Part shown: positions 42,028 to 51,183 of the stretch, piece after piece
How the letters are laid out: the number at the start of each line of letters is the position of its first letter
How positions within the stretch are numbered: the first letter of the stretch is position 1
Source: Halalkalicoccus paucihalophilus
GTDB lineage: Archaea > Halobacteriota > Halobacteria > Halobacteriales > Halalkalicoccaceae
DNA length: 64,000 nucleotides
NCBI RefSeq assembly: GCF_001593955.1
Contig: NZ_LTAZ01000005.1
Location: 148,001-212,000 of the forward strand
Reading direction: 5' to 3'
The notes under the pieces: generated by a model
What the model was told of the DNA's origin: nothing
What the model saw: only the letters and a program-made list of their open reading frames with translations
Databases searched by the model: none
Translations under genes and position numbers: made by a program

Positions 42028-43530
42028 ATGAGCGAGGACGAGGCTCCGTCCGACGAGAGCGAGGCGGTTTCCCCCGACGACGCCGAGGAAACGGCATCGG
42101 ACGGCGAGGCACCGGGAGAACAGGTCAACGACGAACCGGTCGAAGGCGACGAAGCCGAAGGAAACGACGAGGGTGAGGCGAGCGAGGAACCCGAGGAAGA
42201 CGACGAGAGCACCACATCCGATGACGGAAACGAGGGCGAGGAGCAGGCAGAAGAGACCGACGAAGCGGGCGGCAAGGACGAATCGGAGGCGGACGACGAG
42301 GGAGACGCCGACGAGGAGGAGTCGACCGAACTGGCCGAGCCGCTGACCGAGGAGACGCTCTCCGAGCGCCTCGACGGCGCGGAGGCCGCCTTAGAGGAGG
42401 CCGAGACCGAATCGGACCTCGACGGCGTTTCCGCGACCCTCGTCTCGATCGGTAACGATCTCGAGGAGGCCGACCTGCCCGAACCCGACGAGGACGCAGA
42501 CGACCCCCAGGAGGCACTCGAATCGCGCCTCTCAGACCTGCAGGACGACCTCGAGTCCCAGCGCGGACCCTACAGCGAGGACGTCATCGAGGGAATCGAG
42601 GAGGCCGGCACGACCATCGAGGAGACCCGGTGGACCGAGACGGGCGAGGGCGAACTCGTCTCGCCTGTAGAGGGGTTCGTCGAGGCCGAAAACGAGATCC
42701 TCGGGACCGACCTCACTCTCGAAGGCGATGAACCCGCGAGCCTCGTCGCGACGCTCGAAACCGCCGCGGCGGCGGTCGGCGACGCCTCGCTCGATCCCGA
42801 CGAGGACGCCGAAACCATCGCCGCGCTGCTCGAGGCGGTCGAGGAACTCCAGTCGGGCATCGACGCCGCCGAGGCGTGGGACGACCTGAGTACACGCGAG
42901 AAGCTCGCTGCCCACGGTTTTTACGACGTGCTCGATCACCGAAAGGACTACCCACCCGAGTGGCACGCGATCAAGGTCTACGAGAAGCGCGGCGAGGCCG
43001 AACCGATCCTGCTCGCGCTCGACCAACTCGGCTCGGAGTTCATGGAACGCCACTGCGTCGAGTCGCTCACGCGGATGGGCTCGGTCGAAGCCCTCGACGT
43101 CATGACCCAGCGCGCACAGAAACGCAACAAGCCCGCGGTCACGGCCCTCGGGAAGATCGGGAGCGAGGAGTCGGTCGAGATGCTCGCCGAGTACGCCGAG
43201 GCCGACGGCAATCCGAAACTCCAACTCGTGACGCTCAAGGCACTCGGCGAGATCGGAAGCGAGGACGCCACCCAAGCCGTCGCGGATCGGCTCACCTCGG
43301 AGAACGATGAGGTCAGAAGCGCCGCCGCCCGGTCGCTGGGACTGATCGGCGATACCCGTGCGATCTCACCGCTGTCGGACGTCCTCGAGAACGACGACTC
43401 CGATACGGTGCGTGCGAGCGCCGCGTGGGCGCTCAACCAGATCGGAACCCGAGAAGCGCTCGACGCGGTCGAACCCTACGCGGACGACCGGGCCTTCCTC
43501 GTACAGGCCGAAGCCCAGAAGGTCGTCTGA
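42028..43530 (+). CDS. HEAT-repeat protein with long acidic N-terminus
   Basis: A 500-residue protein. The first about 105 residues are almost wholly D, E, S, A and G and must be disordered. Residues about 110-300 are acidic helical repeats. From about 300 comes a conserved ARM/HEAT-type solenoid with repeats such as SVEALDVMTQRAQKRNKPAV, ALGKIGSEESVEMLAEYAEA and ALGEIGSEDATQAVADRL, and it ends near EAQKVV. PBS-lyase HEAT repeats usually act as protein-protein scaffolds. Follows pssA by 23 bases and may share its transcript. Confidence 0.85.
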   Translation: MSEDEAPSDESEAVSPDDAEETASDGEAPGEQVNDEPVEGDEAEGNDEGEASEEPEEDDESTTSDDGNEGEEQAEETDEAGGKDESEADDEGDADEEESTELAEPLTEETLSERLDGAEAALEEAETESDLDGVSATLVSIGNDLEEADLPEPDEDADDPQEALESRLSDLQDDLESQRGPYSEDVIEGIEEAGTTIEETRWTETGEGELVSPVEGFVEAENEILGTDLTLEGDEPASLVATLETAAAAVGDASLDPDEDAETIAALLEAVEELQSGIDAAEAWDDLSTREKLAAHGFYDVLDHRKDYPPEWHAIKVYEKRGEAEPILLALDQLGSEFMERHCVESLTRMGSVEALDVMTQRAQKRNKPAVTALGKIGSEESVEMLAEYAEADGNPKLQLVTLKALGEIGSEDATQAVADRLTSENDEVRSAAARSLGLIGDTRAISPLSDVLENDDSDTVRASAAWALNQIGTREALDAVEPYADDRAFLVQAEAQKVV

Positions 43531-43535
43531 GGAAC

Positions 43536-43545
43536 GTTTTTATAC
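43536..43545 (+). promoter_or_regulatory. TATA box of the phospholipase-D-type gene
   Basis: GTTTTTATAC lies 26 bases (centre) before the GTG at 43567, so the transcript would be leaderless. The promoter looks intact although the gene behind it is broken. Confidence 0.5.
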
Positions 43546-43566
43546 GGTGACGGGACCAGTCGGCGC

Positions 43567-45157
43567 GTGTCCCGGGCGCGCCCCCTCCTCGTCTGTCTGC
43601 TCGTCGTTTCGTGTTTCGGCGTCGCGAGTGCCGCCGCCGCGCCGGCCGCGCCGACCATCGTCGAGGTGTATCCTAACACCGTTCACGCGGACAACGCGGG
43701 CGAGTACGTCGTCGTCGAGTTCGCTCCCGGGAGCGACCTCTCAGCGTTTTCGTTGACCGATGGTAAGACGACGACGCCGCTCGGCAACGGGACCGTCTCG
43801 GGATCCGTGGCGTTCAGTCGCGCCCCCGAGATAACCCGCGAGAAGGTTTCGGCTCCCGTCTACGAACTGCCCGAGCACTTCGCGATGGCCCAGACCGGCG
43901 AGACGATCCGGCTCGTCCGCAGAGGTGAACCCGTCGACGAGACGACCTACGAGCGCGCACCGGAGGGCGAGCGGTGGCTTCTGGCCGATGGTGGTTGGGA
44001 GTGGCGGCACCGAGGTGCGACGGATTTCGAAGCGCGTGACCTCCCCGCGGAGCGTGCGACGGCGTTCGTCCTGCCCGACTTGCCCGAGGTCCCGACACCC
44101 TCCGAGCGGCCGACGAGCGCCTCTACCTCGCGGGGTACTCCTTTCACTCCGAGCGCGCGACCGAGGCGCTCCTTGCGGCCCACGAACGGGGCGTCGAGGT
44201 GCGCGTGCTGGTCGACGGCACACCCGTCGGCGGACAGACCGAGGCCGAGGCGCGGGCGCTCGATTGGCTCTTCGCGAGTGGGATCGAGGTTCGGATCTTC
44301 GACGGCCCGTCGACCCGGTACCGGTTTCACCACCCGAAATACGCGGTCGTCGACGACCGCGCACTCGTGATGACGGAGAACTGGAAACCGTCCGGAACCG
44401 GCGGCGGTGCGAGCCGTGGCTGGGGGGTCGTCGTCGAGAGCGGGTCGGTCGCCGAGGAACTCGCGACCGTCTTCGAGGCCGACGCTGGCTGGGAGGACAC
44501 CGCGACGTGGGACCGCTCGCTCGCCGGCGAACTCGTCGCCGAGGAGCCCCCAGAGGGGACGTTCCCGAGCGAGTTCGACCCCGCCACGAGCGAGGTCGAG
44601 TCGGTCCGGGTCGTCACGGCACCGGACAACGCAGACGAGGAGACGACCGCGCTCATACGGAGCGCCGAGGAGTCGACCGGATCAAGCAGGCGACGATCGC
44701 TCACGATCACGCCTTCCTCAGGGAGGCGGTCGCGGCCGCAGAGCGCGGTGTCGAGGTGCGGATCCTGCTCGATTCGTCGTGGTACGTCGAAGAGGAAAAC
44801 CGCGAACTCGTCCGCTGGATCGAGGATCAGGCCGAGAACGGAAATTTACCCATCGAAGCGCGACTGGCCGAGTCGGACGCGTTCGCGAAGGTCCACGCCA
44901 AGGGCGTGGTCGTCGACGACCGAACGGCGATGGTCGGAAGCATCAACTGGAACGAAAATTCGGTCGAGAACAACCGCGAGGTGGCGTTGATCGTCGAGAG
45001 CCGAGGGATCTCGCGTCACTTCACGGCGGTGTTCGACGCCGACTGGGAAGGTGAGACGAAGCCCTCCATACCCGTCGGAATCGGCCTCGGAGTCGCGTTC
45101 GCGGTCGGTAGCGCCGTCCTGATCGGCTCGCGACTGCTCCGGTTCGAGGGTCAGTGA
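43567..45157 (+). pseudogene. Phospholipase-D-family nuclease with lamin-tail-like domain, two frameshifts
   Basis: Read over two -1 frame changes, the gene encodes a signal peptide (residues 1-26), a beta domain resembling the lamin-tail fold (TIVEVYPNTVHADNAGEYVV), two PLD domains and a C-terminal membrane helix. The first HKD-like motif is HHPKYAVVDD (near 44332) and the second is VHAKGVVVDDRTAMVGS (near 44893), both normal. The first shift lies between about 44095 and 44106 (after LPDLPEV; the other frame continues as LRAADERLYLAGYSF). The second lies near 44676-44684 (SAEEST to VDRIKQATIAHD). The start is a GTG with a TATA box one promoter spacing upstream. Sequencing error remains possible. 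Confidence 0.85.
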
Positions 45158-47037
45158 TCCGTGGCTGTTTCGGCGCTCGAGAGCGCCTCGTCGAGTTCGG
45201 CCTGGCTCATCTTCTCGACCAGCGCGTCCAGTACCTCCTCGCGCATCCCCTTGACGAACTTGATCGACCCGACCACGAGGTGACCGCCGCCCGAAACCCC
45301 GCCGCCGTCGATCTCTTCTACGAGCTCGTTCACCATCTGCGGGATGTCCAGACGCACGCCATCGGAGCGCAACACGGCGAAGTCGGGACCGTAGCCGATC
45401 GTGATCACGGGGTCGCCGGTCTCCTCGACGATCCGGTCGTGGATCTCGCCGGTCGTCGTTCCCGGTGCGGGGAACGTAAAGCGGTGGGCGTGGTTCTCGA
45501 CGTCGATCCGACAAAGGTGTGCGCCGTTGTCCAGTCGGTCACGTTCGAGATGCGGCATGGCGGCATCGAGTTGCTCGTCGATGTCACGCTGTGCTCGCTC
45601 GGCGAGGAACTCGACGAGATCCGCGTGGTACTGGCCGTCGCTCAGGTCGAGGACGTCCGCGATGAGCGACCGGCCGGCGCTGTAGCGCAGCCAGTGGGCG
45701 GCGTAATCGAGCGCCTCGCTGATGTCCTCGAGATCGCCTTGGTCGTAGCCCTCCTCGCGGGCGAGTTCGAGGTACCGCTCCATAGCGTCTGCCTTCGAGC
45801 GGTCGGCGATGCCCGCGACCGCGGGGACGTGGCGCAGCTCGTCGGTGATCGTCGGGTCGATCATCCGCGCGAGTTCGACACAGAGCATGCCCGTCGTGAT
45901 GCGGTAGTCATCGCCGTGGAGGTAGGGGTTGACGTGGGCCGCAAGCAGGTCCTCGACCGCTTCGGGGTCGGGGTGGTGGTGGTCGACGGCGGCGATCGGG
46001 ATGTCGTAGTGGGCGAGCGTCTCGTAGGCAGGCACGTCCTCCTCGGTGCTGCCGTTGTCGAGCATGAGGAGGAGCGGAAGCTTCTGGCCGTGGCGCGCCC
46101 GGTCGCCAAGCGAGTAGTTGAGATCCCGGGTGGCGTCCTCCATCTCGTAGAAGGGGGCCTTGCTCGGCAGGCGTTTGAGCAGGTGCTGAGCGGCGTCGGG
46201 GTCCTCGTGGACCGCCTCGATGAAGCGCTCGATGGCGATCGCGACCGGCACCGCGGCGCACATCCCGTCGCCGTCGGCGTGGTGGCGCATCCGGATCGGG
46301 CGCCCCTCCAGAACCGTGCGCCGGATCAGTTCGGCGACCTCCTCGAGCCCCGGGAGGAGGGGGTCGAGCGCGGGCCACTCGATGAGAGGCTCGATCTCGT
46401 GAGGCGTCGCTCGCTCGTCGAGTGCTGCCTCGAGTCGCGCTCTCGCATCGGTTTCTCGTTCCCCGTCGAGGACGTCTAGCTCCTCGACTTCGACCTGTCG
46501 GCCGCCGTTTCGGCGCTCGACCTGTCCGGACACGTGGACGAGGTCGCCGACCTCGATGTCGGGGTACGCCCGGACGCCCGCACCCTCGAAGGCGGTACAG
46601 GGGACGACGCCGCTCCCGTCACGGACCTGAAAGACCGTCGGGCCGCCCGTCTGTTTGATCTGGACGACCTCGCCTTCGAGGTGGCTCGAATCGCCGGTAT
46701 CGAGGTCGGCTGCGCGGGTGATCTCGTAGCTGTGTTCGAGCGTTTCGATCGTCGCCGACTCGGGGTCGATTCCGGCGGGGGAGAAGGCGACGTCGCCGTT
46801 GTCGCGGACCTGTTCGAGCGTGACGACCAATCGGTCGCCGACCGCGTAGTCGGACTCGAGGGACGATTCGTGGACGAGACCGGAGACTTCCTCGGAGAGG
46901 TCGACGAAGACGCCGTATTCGACGACGCCGTTTACCGTCGCCAGATACGCTCGGTCCGACTCGACCTCCTCGACCGTGCTCGCGGGATGTAACTCGTAGA
47001 CGACGGTTTCACCGTCGATCCTGGGTTCTGCTGTCAT
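45151..47037 (-). CDS. RecJ-like DHH phosphoesterase with S1 and OB-fold domains
   Basis: A 628-residue nuclease-type protein. An S1 RNA-binding domain (ATVNGVVEYGVFVDLSEEVSG, about residues 33-53) is followed by an OB-fold (GEVVQIKQTGGPTVFQVRDG near 121). The DHH domain has HADGDGMCAA (near 252), LMLDNGST (near 322) and VDHHHPDP (near 348), so the metal site is complete. The DHHA1 domain ends with DGGGVSGGGH near 585. Such archaeal proteins are single-strand-specific exonucleases or nano-RNA degrading enzymes. It converges on the broken PLD gene, with 7 bases of overlap. Confidence 0.88.
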   Translation of the reverse strand: MTAEPRIDGETVVYELHPASTVEEVESDRAYLATVNGVVEYGVFVDLSEEVSGLVHESSLESDYAVGDRLVVTLEQVRDNGDVAFSPAGIDPESATIETLEHSYEITRAADLDTGDSSHLEGEVVQIKQTGGPTVFQVRDGSGVVPCTAFEGAGVRAYPDIEVGDLVHVSGQVERRNGGRQVEVEELDVLDGERETDARARLEAALDERATPHEIEPLIEWPALDPLLPGLEEVAELIRRTVLEGRPIRMRHHADGDGMCAAVPVAIAIERFIEAVHEDPDAAQHLLKRLPSKAPFYEMEDATRDLNYSLGDRARHGQKLPLLLMLDNGSTEEDVPAYETLAHYDIPIAAVDHHHPDPEAVEDLLAAHVNPYLHGDDYRITTGMLCVELARMIDPTITDELRHVPAVAGIADRSKADAMERYLELAREEGYDQGDLEDISEALDYAAHWLRYSAGRSLIADVLDLSDGQYHADLVEFLAERAQRDIDEQLDAAMPHLERDRLDNGAHLCRIDVENHAHRFTFPAPGTTTGEIHDRIVEETGDPVITIGYGPDFAVLRSDGVRLDIPQMVNELVEEIDGGGVSGGGHLVVGSIKFVKGMREEVLDALVEKMSQAELDEALSSAETATDH

Positions 47038-47210
47038 TATGCCACCCTTTTGGGAGCGCCCCGTTTAACCGTTGTCAAGCGGACTCGCCCGGTCGGCTGG
47101 GGGTTCACGTATGAATTCGCCAGCATCTATCGACGAATCTGAGCACACAGTTGCAGCCGACCATCTTGACTTTCGCAACCGTTAGTACGCGCCGGGGGCG
47201 AGAATGGGGC

Positions 47211-47723
47211 ATGGGACTGTTCCGGTCGCTGTTCCGATCCGGCGAGATCATCGGCATCGCGGCCGACACCCTCGATTTCGCCCTTTCAGCCTCCGAGGAG
47301 ACCCATCCCGACGAGTACATGGGGATGCTCCGGGGCGAGGACGCCAGCAAACTCGGGCTGGATCGCGAGGGAACCGTCGTCACCGACGTCCTCGTGATTC
47401 CGGGTACCGAGTCGAACCCCGTGAGCGCGACCGTCAAGACGAACATGATCCCCAACGACGTTCGAGGGATCGGTTCGATCCACTCCCATCCGAACGGCGT
47501 GCTCGAACCGAGCGACGCCGACCTGGCGACGTTCGGCCGCGGCTCGGTCCACATCATCATCGGCGCGCCCTACCGGCGAAACTGCTGGAAAGCGTTCGAT
47601 TCGAGGGGAGAGGTCCGTGATCTGGCCGTCCTCGACGTTTCGCTTCCCGAGGAACGGTTTTTCGACTTCGATCAGGAGGACATCGACCGCGAACTGAAAG
47701 AGGAGGGACGGCGACGATGGTGA
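47211..47723 (+). CDS. JAMM/MPN+ metalloprotease family protein
   Basis: A 170-residue protein with a JAMM zinc site: [14 protein letters not shown] (about residues 91-104), i.e. HxH followed by SxxD, and an upstream glutamate in [10 protein letters not shown] (near 39). Archaeal JAMM proteins remove ubiquitin-like SAMP modifiers from proteins, but other members act on small peptides. The gene overlaps the next gene (ribL) by seven bases, so the pair is co-translated. The start is the ATG at 47211. Confidence 0.88.
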   Translation: MGLFRSLFRSGEIIGIAADTLDFALSASEETHPDEYMGMLRGEDASKLGLDREGTVVTDVLVIPGTESNPVSATVKTNMIPNDVRGIGSIHSHPNGVLEPSDADLATFGRGSVHIIIGAPYRRNCWKAFDSRGEVRDLAVLDVSLPEERFFDFDQEDIDRELKEEGRRRW

Positions 47724-48145
47724 GGGCGCTGGCACAGGGCACCTTCGACATCCTCCATCCGGGACACGTCCACTACCTCGAGGAGGCCGCCCGGATGGGC
47801 GAGGAGCTGTACGTCATCATCGCCCGGAGCGCAAACGTCACCCACAAGGATCCCCCGATCATCGACGGCCGCCAACGGCGCGATCTGGTCGCCGCCCTCG
47901 ACGCCGTCGATCACGCTTTGTTGGGCCACGAATCCGACATCTTCGTCCCCATCGAGGAGATCGACCCCGACGTGATCGTCTTGGGCCACGACCAGCACCA
48001 CGACGAGGAAGGGATCGAGCGCGCGCTCGACGAACGCGGGATCGACTGTTCCATCCGGCGCGCCTCGGGGCGCGAACCTGCCCACGAGGAGGAACTGCTC
48101 TCGACGGGTCGGATCATCGACCGGATCTGCGAGCGGCGCTGCTAG
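47717..48145 (+). CDS. ribL: FAD synthase RibL (archaeal FMN adenylyltransferase)
   Basis: A 142-residue nucleotidyltransferase that makes FAD from FMN and ATP (or CTP). The HxGH-type motif [10 protein letters not shown] is at residues 8-17 and the closing STGRII near 131 corresponds to the ISTxxI signature. [21 protein letters not shown] is diagnostic for the archaeal group. Second gene of the JAMM-ribL pair. A run of five T (GGGGCTTTTTCTCG near 48147-48160) directly after the stop could end transcription. Confidence 0.9.
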   Translation: MVRALAQGTFDILHPGHVHYLEEAARMGEELYVIIARSANVTHKDPPIIDGRQRRDLVAALDAVDHALLGHESDIFVPIEEIDPDVIVLGHDQHHDEEGIERALDERGIDCSIRRASGREPAHEEELLSTGRIIDRICERRC

Positions 48146-48384
48146 CGGGGCTTTTTCTCGTCGAGTTTCTCCGCGCGGTGATAAGCCGTGCTGTGAGAAC
48201 CACTCTCCGCTCACCGCGGCTTTATCGCCGTTCTATGGTCCACAGGAGCCCTGCTCCCGCGCTACTCGAAAAATCCCTCCAAATATCCGGCGCGGCGGAG
48301 CCGCGCCGGTCCGCCGACCGGGTTTCGGCTGACCACAGGGTTTCGCGGTGATACGTTAAAGTGCTTGCCGCGCGTACTGATACC
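48146..48384. other. Gap after ribL with GC-rich hairpin
   Basis: This stretch holds a perfect 10-bp hairpin at 48287-48309 (loop GGA), a small 5-bp hairpin at 48245-48257, and an oligo-T tract just after ribL. No gene is seen. The GGA-loop hairpin matches the style of the row at 9939-10088. Confidence 0.5.
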
Positions 48385-48561
48385 ATGTTCCGCGCGATCC
48401 TTCCCGAAGGTGACTTCAACTGTGCGAGCTACGAACAGGTCGAAAACGGCGTCGAACTCTACACCGACGAGGACGAACTGATCGCGTTCGTCCCGTACGC
48501 GAACCTCGTCGCGATCCTCAACGAGGAGGTCGACTCGGTCGAGGACCGCTCGGTTTTCTAG
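48385..48561 (+). CDS. Small conserved haloarchaeal protein
   Basis: A 58-residue protein of mixed strand and helix: FRAILPEGDFNCASYEQVEN then GVELYTDEDELIAFVPYANLVAIL. It looks like a tiny soluble domain with one buried cysteine. Unknown function. Its TAG shares CTAG (48558-48561) with the stop of purM. Confidence 0.7.
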   Translation: MFRAILPEGDFNCASYEQVENGVELYTDEDELIAFVPYANLVAILNEEVDSVEDRSVF

Positions 48562-49541
48562 AGCGAGAGTCCACGGATCGCGACGCCGCTCCCTTCCTCG
48601 ACCCGGCCGATCACCCGGCCGTCCGTCTCGTCGGCTAGTGCCTCCGCATCCCCGGCATCGGGGATCGCCGCGACGAAGCCCGTCCCCATGTTGAAGGTGC
48701 GGTGCATCTCCTCGTCGGAGATTCCTGCGGACTGAACGAACTCGAAGACCGGCTGGGCCGGATGGGGGTCTTCGATTTCGTACCGGTGCTCGCCGAGGCG
48801 GTCGAGGTTCGTCCAACCGCCGCCGGTGATGTGGGCCGCGCCACGGGTTCCATGCGAGCGCATCGGTTCGAGCAGGTCGGTGTAGATCCGAGTAGGTTCC
48901 AACAACGCCTCGCCTACGGTATCGTAGCCCTCGTGGGGGAACTCGTCGTCGTAGTCGTCATCGCGGCTCGCGGCCTCGCGGGCGAGCGTCAGCCCGTTCG
49001 AGTGAATGCCCGAGGAGGCCCACCCGACGAGCGTATCGCCCGGCTCCGCACATCCCTCGAAAACGGCGTCCTTCGGCGCGAGGCCCGCACAGGTCCCCGC
49101 GAGGTCCAGTCCCCGAATCACGTCGGGCATCACCGCGGTCTCGCCGCCGACCAGCGCGAGACCTGCCGCCTCGGCTCCTGATGAGAGGCCTTCGCCGACC
49201 TGTTGTGCGATCCCCTCGTCGGGAGCCTCGACTGCGAGGTAGTCGACGAACGCGACCGGCTCGACCCCCGCCGCGACCAAGTCGTTCGCGTTCATTGCGA
49301 TGCAGTCGATGCCGATCGTCGAGTAGTCCGAGAGGGCTTCAGCGACGAGCAGTTTCGTTCCCACTCCGTCGGTCGCCAGCGCCAGATACCGCTCGCCGAT
49401 GTCGAGCAGGCCCGCGTAATCGCCCTCCGATTGGCCGACCGCGGAGACGAGCGCCGCCGTTGCCGCTTCGCTGTCGGCGATGTCGACGCCCGCGTCCGAA
49501 TACGTGAGTTCCCCTGCGCCCTCGCCCTCGTCCTCGCTCAT
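48558..49541 (-). CDS. purM: Phosphoribosylformylglycinamidine cyclo-ligase (AIR synthetase)
   Basis: A 327-residue enzyme that closes the imidazole ring in purine synthesis with ATP. ATDGVGTKLLVAE (near residue 55-67), IAMNANDLVAAGVEPVAFVDY and LVGGETAVMPDV are classic PurM motifs, and the C-terminal NMGTGFVAAI is conserved. The start is the ATG at 49541 (MSEDEGEGAGELTYSDAG). Cytosolic dimer. Confidence 0.93.
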   Translation of the reverse strand: MSEDEGEGAGELTYSDAGVDIADSEAATAALVSAVGQSEGDYAGLLDIGERYLALATDGVGTKLLVAEALSDYSTIGIDCIAMNANDLVAAGVEPVAFVDYLAVEAPDEGIAQQVGEGLSSGAEAAGLALVGGETAVMPDVIRGLDLAGTCAGLAPKDAVFEGCAEPGDTLVGWASSGIHSNGLTLAREAASRDDDYDDEFPHEGYDTVGEALLEPTRIYTDLLEPMRSHGTRGAAHITGGGWTNLDRLGEHRYEIEDPHPAQPVFEFVQSAGISDEEMHRTFNMGTGFVAAIPDAGDAEALADETDGRVIGRVEEGSGVAIRGLSL

Positions 49542-49631
49542 GGCAGAGCCGGTGTGCGGTGCGGGCAAAAGCCCACCGTTTCGGTTCTCGGGTCCGATAC
49601 GCGTTTTGCGTCCGCTTCCCCTACATCACGT

Positions 49632-50549
49632 ATGGGACGCCGCACGCTCGCCACCCTGCTCGGCCTCTCCGTAGTGGGAGGGTATCTCGGGGCCGCCTAT
49701 CTGCTCTACCGCGGCCTGGCTATCGTCGTTGGTGCACTCGACCCGCTGGCCATCATCGCGGCGCTACTGGTCAGTACCCTGTTTTCGGGCTACCTGAGCT
49801 ATCGCGTCGGCACGACGGGGTCACTCCGGAGCCTCGACGCCCGTCCGCTCGGCCCCGGCCGCGCCCCCCGGCTCCACCGGCAGATCGATGCGCTCGCCGG
49901 GTCGATGGACCTCGACCGGCCCGACCTGTTCGTGGCGTCGCTGGGGGCACCGAATGCCCTCGCGATGGGCAGTTCCAGACGGGGCGCACTCGTCCTCGAC
50001 GTCGGGCTGTTCCGACTGCTCGACGCCGACGAACTGACCGCGATCGTCGCCCACGAACTCGCCCATCTCGAGAACGACGACGGGCTGGTCCGGGCGCTGG
50101 TCTCGTCGGCTGTCCAGACCGTGCTGGGCGTGGCCCTCGTCCTCGCGGCCCCGCTCGCCCTCGCGCTCACGGGAATCGGATACGGGCTCGCCCTGCTGAC
50201 CGGCCGCCGGGACAACCCCGTTCTCCGGGTGCGGGCAGCGCTGGGTGCGGGGGTCGGCCTCGCGGTCTTCCTGATCACGGCGCTTGCCCGCGCCCGCTCG
50301 CGTCGGCGAGAGATCGCCGCTGACGACCGTGCCGCGGAGGTGACTGGCGATCCGCTCGCGCTCGCCCGGGCACTCCGGCGGATCGAACACGCCTCCCAGC
50401 CCCGTGTGGGCCCGTTCCGGCTCCCGATCGGACGCGAGGAGGGCCTGCTAGAGCGGGTATTCTCGACGCATCCTGCAACCGACGAGCGGGTCGAACGGCT
50501 GGCAGCGCGCGCCCGACAGCGGACGGAACGGTGTGTTCCGGTCGAATGA
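49632..50549 (+). CDS. M48-family (HtpX-like) membrane metalloprotease
   Basis: A 305-residue protein with two N-terminal helices (about 8-58), the zinc motif HELAH (near residue 141) after LTAIVA, two more helices, and the third zinc ligand in the RREIAADDRAAEVTGDP segment. HtpX-type proteases degrade damaged membrane proteins from the cytoplasmic side. It converges on an M50 protease gene, so two membrane proteases and a TraB protein lie together here. Start at 49632. Confidence 0.88.
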   Translation: MGRRTLATLLGLSVVGGYLGAAYLLYRGLAIVVGALDPLAIIAALLVSTLFSGYLSYRVGTTGSLRSLDARPLGPGRAPRLHRQIDALAGSMDLDRPDLFVASLGAPNALAMGSSRRGALVLDVGLFRLLDADELTAIVAHELAHLENDDGLVRALVSSAVQTVLGVALVLAAPLALALTGIGYGLALLTGRRDNPVLRVRAALGAGVGLAVFLITALARARSRRREIAADDRAAEVTGDPLALARALRRIEHASQPRVGPFRLPIGREEGLLERVFSTHPATDERVERLAARARQRTERCVPVE

Positions 50550-50571
50550 GTCCTGTGACCGGGTTCGTCGG

Positions 50572-51183
50572 TTACAGGAAAAAGAAGGCGGCCGTCCCGA
50601 CGGCGAGTCCCACGCTCACGCCGAACGCGAGCAGGAAGGCGGGCAGGCTCCACGAGAGGACCGTTTTCCCGTCGAGCGGGCCGAACGGGATCATGTTGAA
50701 CGCCGCCAGCAGGAGGTTGATCCCTACACCGTAGAGTCCCAACCGGAAGACGAACTCGACGGGGACGAGTAGTAAGGGGGCGAACAGCACGGCGAGCGCG
50801 AGGTTCGTCACGGGCCCGGCGACGGCGATCAGGCCATTTTCACGTTTGGTGATCCGCCCACGGTGGTAGACCGCGCCGGGGGCGGCGAAGATGAACCCGG
50901 CCATCGCGCTGAGGACCGCGAGCCCCAACATCCCGTAGTCGGCTCTGAACGCCGCCTGTTGGCCGAAATTAACGGCGACGACCTTGTGGGCGAGTTCGTG
51001 AAGCAGAAAGCCGACCCCGGCGGTGAGCATACTGATGAGCAAGAGCGGGAGGAACCCGCCGCGCTGGACGCCCGCCGCCCCGCCGGCGAAAAAGAGGGCG
51101 AACGCAACCCCAAGGGCGACCCACGCGATCAGCAAGTCCTTGATCTCCCGACTGCCGAAGCGAATCCCGGCGATCGCGCTCAT
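50572..51183 (-). CDS. M50-family (site-2-type) membrane metalloprotease
   Basis: A 203-residue intramembrane protease. HELAHK (near residue 61) supplies two zinc ligands and FNMIPFGPLDG (near 171) contributes the aspartate of the M50 site. Six hydrophobic spans are seen. The gene starts at 51183 and its ATG overlaps the TGA of the TraB gene (51180-51182) by four bases, so TraB and the protease are translated together. Possible roles include regulated intramembrane cleavage. Confidence 0.88.
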   Translation of the reverse strand: MSAIAGIRFGSREIKDLLIAWVALGVAFALFFAGGAAGVQRGGFLPLLLISMLTAGVGFLLHELAHKVVAVNFGQQAAFRADYGMLGLAVLSAMAGFIFAAPGAVYHRGRITKRENGLIAVAGPVTNLALAVLFAPLLLVPVEFVFRLGLYGVGINLLLAAFNMIPFGPLDGKTVLSWSLPAFLLAFGVSVGLAVGTAAFFFL

